Notes under the pieces: generated by a model
Seen by the model: the letters and a program-made list of their open reading frames with translations, nothing else
Databases searched by the model: none
Told to the model about the DNA's origin: nothing
Translations under genes and position numbers: made by a program
Assembly: GCA_029960045.1 (NCBI GenBank)
Contig: JASCOV010000007.1
Coordinates: forward strand, 154,654-218,653
DNA from: Flavobacteriaceae bacterium PS02293
GTDB taxonomy: Bacteria > Bacteroidota > Bacteroidia > Flavobacteriales > Weeksellaceae
Reading direction: 5' to 3'
DNA length: 64,000 nucleotides
Shown here: piece after piece, positions 61,121 to 64,000 of the stretch
How the letters are laid out: the number at the start of each line of letters is the position of its first letter
Position numbering within the stretch: the stretch's first letter is position 1

Positions 61121-61480
61121 TTAATTTTTGATTGCAAGTTTTATCCTGTTCAAAACAAGATCAATATCAAATGGTTTAGCGATAAAATCATCTGGATCAC
61201 ACAGTTCCTTCATCTGACTCAGCTGTGCGTGGGCACTCATAATGATTACAGGAATACCAGTATTATTGTGACTTTGTTTTATTTCTTTGCATAGATCTAT
61301 ACCGGATCCATCGGGTAGCATAACATCGAAAAGGTAAAGGTCCGGCAAATCATTCTGGTCACGATTTAAAAATTCGTTTACTGTTGAAAAAGATCTTACG
61401 GCATAATTTTCTGACTCTAAAAATATGACTAAAAATTCTCTAATTGCCTGATCGTCTTCTACCAAAATGATTTTTCTCAT
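61121..61480 (-). CDS. Single-domain response regulator
   Basis: 119 residues from the ATG at 61480; a TTG at 61495 would add five residues and is less likely. The receiver domain is complete: acidic pair Asp9-Asp10 (VEDD), phosphoacceptor Asp52 (YLFDVMLPDG), Ser/Thr position (IIMSAHA) and Lys in FIAKPFD. No output domain follows, so it acts by protein contact or phosphorelay. It is 69 bp downstream of the histidine kinase and is the obvious partner. Confidence 0.92.
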   Translation of the reverse strand: MRKIILVEDDQAIREFLVIFLESENYAVRSFSTVNEFLNRDQNDLPDLYLFDVMLPDGSGIDLCKEIKQSHNNTGIPVIIMSAHAQLSQMKELCDPDDFIAKPFDIDLVLNRIKLAIKN

Positions 61481-61549
61481 ACCTATACTTAGCAATTACA
61501 GAACCACTATTGAAAAAATAACAGTTGGGATTGAATTTATAGCAATTAA

Positions 61550-63784
61550 TTAGCGCAAAGGCAGAGTAAACCAAAATTCACTTCCTTTCCCCAATTGACT
61601 TTCAACCCCAATGTTTCCACCATGGTTTCTGATAATTTCTGCGCTGATGTACAGTCCCAATCCGAGACCGGTAAATTTTTGTCCCTGGTAGTCGGTCCTG
61701 TAATACCGTTCAAATAAATGCCCCAACTTTTCCTCAGGGATTCCCGGACCATTATCTTTGATCGTTATTTTGACCTTATTATCATTTAATAATTTTGCTC
61801 GGACGGTTATATCCGAAGCTGGCGCATATTTTATGGCATTGTTAATTAAATTTGTAATAACCTGTCCTATTTGTTGGTTGTCAGCCTCGACTATAGTGGA
61901 GGTATCGCCTTCGAAGTTGACATTCTGATCAGTTTTTTGAAATAAATTCGATATGCATTCTTCAAATAGTTCGGATATTGAAAAAGTGGTCTTATAAAGT
62001 TTTAGATGGCCTTGCTCCATCCTGCTTGTATCAAGAAGTTCATCAATAAGTCTCGAAAGTTTATCAAGGCTTTTTACAGACTGATCAATTAATTTGGTTC
62101 TCACTTCGACGGACAGTTTCTCATGCGACCTTTTAAGAAGCTGCAACGCAATTTTAAGTGCCGTCACAGGGGTTTTAAGCTCGTGGCTGGCAATACTTAT
62201 AAAATCATCCTTGCCCTGCGTGATCATCCTTCTGGCAGTAACATCCATGAATGTTCCTATGCCTCCGGAAAGATGGCCTTCACTATCAAAGATGGGAGCA
62301 GCATTGATTGATATATAGATGCGGTCTCTGTCCGGCGGCTGAACACCTATCTCATGATCAAACACAGGTTTTCCGGTGGACATCATAATTGACATGGGAT
62401 GTTCCTCTGAAGGAAGTGGTGAACCATCTAGCCGCAAGTTTTGCCATTGGGGGTCGTGATAAGTCCTGCTTTTAATAGAAGTTTCACTTAATCCCAAGAT
62501 CTGCTGTGCCATTGGATTTGCGTAGACAAGTTGTCCGGTGGCATCGACGACTCCCACACCTTCCGCCATGGTCTCCAATATGCCATGAAGACGCTGCTCA
62601 CTGCTTTTAAGCGTTTGCTCCAGTTCAGTCTTTTCTTCAATTATCCTCTCTCTTTCCTGAATAACCAGATATTGTGGTGTCACATCAGTTGCCATATCGA
62701 TAACACCCGTGATCTTTCCATCCTCAATAAAAGGCATATAATTAAAATTATAGTAGCCTTTTTCTAATTTCCCATTGCGTTTCATCAGTACAGGATTCGA
62801 AAGTGCAGAATGCGGCTTACCTTGTTTATAAGAATTGATCAGCATATCGGCAGCTTCCTGGCCTTTTAGTTCAGGCATCACATCAAACAACGGCTTACCT
62901 ATGATCCCGATATCTTTACCAATCAGGTCCAGCATCGGGTGATTAATCATTGAGACAATAAAATCATCTCCTTTCACAAGAAGCATTGCTACAGGTGCCT
63001 GGGCAATCAGATTAATAAAACTGGTTTCACTGTCTGTGATCTTTATATTAAGACGGTTAATAGTATCATTCAGTTCTGTGAGCTCGCTATTTCTTATTTC
63101 AAGACTCAAGTTTGAATGATTAAGGTCGCTGATATTGTCCTGATAACCTTTATTATCAGACAAAAGGTCTTTATTTTCGTTATTAAGTTGTTGATTCAGC
63201 AAATTGATGGTGTTATTAGCTTCATCCAGATGTTCATTGGTAACAGTGTACTCTTCGTTAAGTACGGCAAGCTCCTCATTGGATGTCTGAAACTCCTCAT
63301 TCAAAGCCAAAAGCTCTTCATTAACAGCTTGGAGGTCATCACTGATGCGCTGCTCTTTTAATTCCTTCTCCCGCACAAGATTCAATGCAGCAACTCTTTC
63401 CGAAGCATCAAGAGCTGTATGTAATATGCAGTAGACCTTACCTTCCTTATCAAGAATCGGTTTGTAGATAAAATCGAAATATGAAGTGACCATAACCCCG
63501 TTCAGCTCCAAGGTAGAAGGCATTTCCCGAGCCTTATAGATTTCTTTTGTTTCCCAAACATTTTTAAGCAGCTTTGTAAATGGCTGTCCGATCATTTCCG
63601 GTAATGCTTCTTCAAAATTTTTTCCTATAACCGATGGGTCTTTACCCCAGATTTTAAGCATAGCATTATTGGCCAGATTGATTTTCAGATCTTCTCCGGT
63701 ATAGATAGCAGTTGCATCGTCCGACTGTTTGAGGATCTCTAATAGAGCTTCAGTACCTAAAGAAGAAAGCAGGTGATCATTCAC
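61550..63784 (-). CDS. PAS-domain hybrid-type sensor histidine kinase (no receiver)
   Basis: 744 residues, no membrane helices. The order is PAS (about 10-130), long coiled coil (about 140-245, with repeats of NEE/NEEF/NEEL type), PAS (about 255-365), PAS (about 395-510), then the HisKA motif IASHELKTPVTAL (His near 525) and HATPase with NLINNAIKYAP, DNGPGIPEEKLG and GLGLGLYI. It should autophosphorylate and pass the phosphate to the adjacent response regulator. The input signal is likely cytosolic, for example redox or small-molecule binding to a PAS. The ligand cannot be named. Confidence 0.93.
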   Translation of the reverse strand: MNDHLLSSLGTEALLEILKQSDDATAIYTGEDLKINLANNAMLKIWGKDPSVIGKNFEEALPEMIGQPFTKLLKNVWETKEIYKAREMPSTLELNGVMVTSYFDFIYKPILDKEGKVYCILHTALDASERVAALNLVREKELKEQRISDDLQAVNEELLALNEEFQTSNEELAVLNEEYTVTNEHLDEANNTINLLNQQLNNENKDLLSDNKGYQDNISDLNHSNLSLEIRNSELTELNDTINRLNIKITDSETSFINLIAQAPVAMLLVKGDDFIVSMINHPMLDLIGKDIGIIGKPLFDVMPELKGQEAADMLINSYKQGKPHSALSNPVLMKRNGKLEKGYYNFNYMPFIEDGKITGVIDMATDVTPQYLVIQERERIIEEKTELEQTLKSSEQRLHGILETMAEGVGVVDATGQLVYANPMAQQILGLSETSIKSRTYHDPQWQNLRLDGSPLPSEEHPMSIMMSTGKPVFDHEIGVQPPDRDRIYISINAAPIFDSEGHLSGGIGTFMDVTARRMITQGKDDFISIASHELKTPVTALKIALQLLKRSHEKLSVEVRTKLIDQSVKSLDKLSRLIDELLDTSRMEQGHLKLYKTTFSISELFEECISNLFQKTDQNVNFEGDTSTIVEADNQQIGQVITNLINNAIKYAPASDITVRAKLLNDNKVKITIKDNGPGIPEEKLGHLFERYYRTDYQGQKFTGLGLGLYISAEIIRNHGGNIGVESQLGKGSEFWFTLPLR

Positions 63785-64000
63785 AAGTGCTAAATTAAAT
63801 TGTTAGTGGGCAAAGCTACGAATATTCCTTTGCCACCATCAGGAAAGTGAGCGTATCTAATGAAAATTTATTTTTTTGGAATAATGTAAATTCCAGTGAT
63901 ATTGACCACCCAATTCCAATTCAAAGTGACCAGGTAATTTCGGTTTAAATTGACCACCCTTAATTTTGATAAAAACTCTTGTTTTTCATGTGTCAATTAG
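63785..64000. other. Right-edge region with insertion-sequence-like repeats
   Basis: ATTGACCACCC occurs at 63901-63911 and again at 63949-63959, with the related AGTGACCAGG between them. Such multiple short terminal repeats are typical of IS21-type element ends, but the element itself would lie beyond the window. Confidence 0.4.

Noticed and set aside
1..64000. Search for CRISPR arrays, tRNA or rRNA genes and phage genes
   Set aside because: No regularly spaced repeats, cloverleaf-like segments, rRNA signatures or phage structural genes were noticed by reading; a tRNAscan or Infernal run would be decisive.

Overview
The window looks like chromosomal DNA of a Bacteroidota bacterium of the class Flavobacteriia, most likely Chryseobacterium or a close Weeksellaceae relative. 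The evidence is low GC, A-rich leaders instead of strong Shine-Dalgarno sites, many TAnnTTTG -7 promoter elements, and typical families (CusA-TolC fusion, DUF4492 beside cytochrome bd, rhodanese-thioredoxin lipoprotein, YceI proteins, 58-aa histone H1-like protein). No rRNA, tRNA, CRISPR array or intact insertion sequence was seen.

Layout. (1) 1-7947, minus strand: YceI protein, porin, second YceI-like protein, small exported protein, a CusA/CzcA-type metal RND pump fused to its own TolC, and the start of the adaptor. (2) 8606-11690: LtaS-like membrane sulfatase, a four-repeat COG4705 membrane protein and a small histone H1-like protein. (3) 12204-30757, plus strand: a Crp/Fnr regulator followed by what reads as a reactive-sulfur defence island: rhodanese, OsmC, a TolC/adaptor/RND pump with two small partners, an AraC regulator, cytochrome bd (DUF4492, cydA, cydB and a 37-aa CydX-like peptide), a NifX-like protein, sulfide:quinone reductase, TauE exporter, methyltransferase, persulfide dioxygenase-rhodanese, DUF2892 protein, thioredoxin and a rhodanese-thioredoxin lipoprotein. 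(4) 30854-38586: a further RND efflux operon with two TlpA-type thioredoxins and a DsrE protein. (5) 39420-60778: a dense ion, pH and osmotic homeostasis region (BCCT, CPA2 antiporter, two CPA1 antiporters, NhaA, ClC, APC permease, DUF2254, DUF389, universal stress protein, amino-acid-racemase-like and DapB-like enzymes). (6) 61121-63784: a PAS histidine kinase with a single-domain response regulator, then repeats resembling the end of an insertion sequence at the right edge.

Main discovery candidate: five promoters in region 3 carry a 14-bp palindrome, GTRAY-N4-RTYAC (equivalently GTRA-N6-TYAC). In every case it ends exactly 22 nt before a TAnnTTT(G/A) -7 element. The sites precede rhodanese-osmC, the tolC/adaptor/RND operon, sqr, tauE-methyltransferase and the persulfide dioxygenase operon. 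The geometry is that of class II activation by a CRP-type protein, and the Crp/Fnr regulator at the head of the island has an RE-x3-R recognition helix like that of CRP, which reads GTGA half-sites. I infer a local Crp/Fnr-controlled sulfide/persulfide regulon that includes an RND pump as a member.
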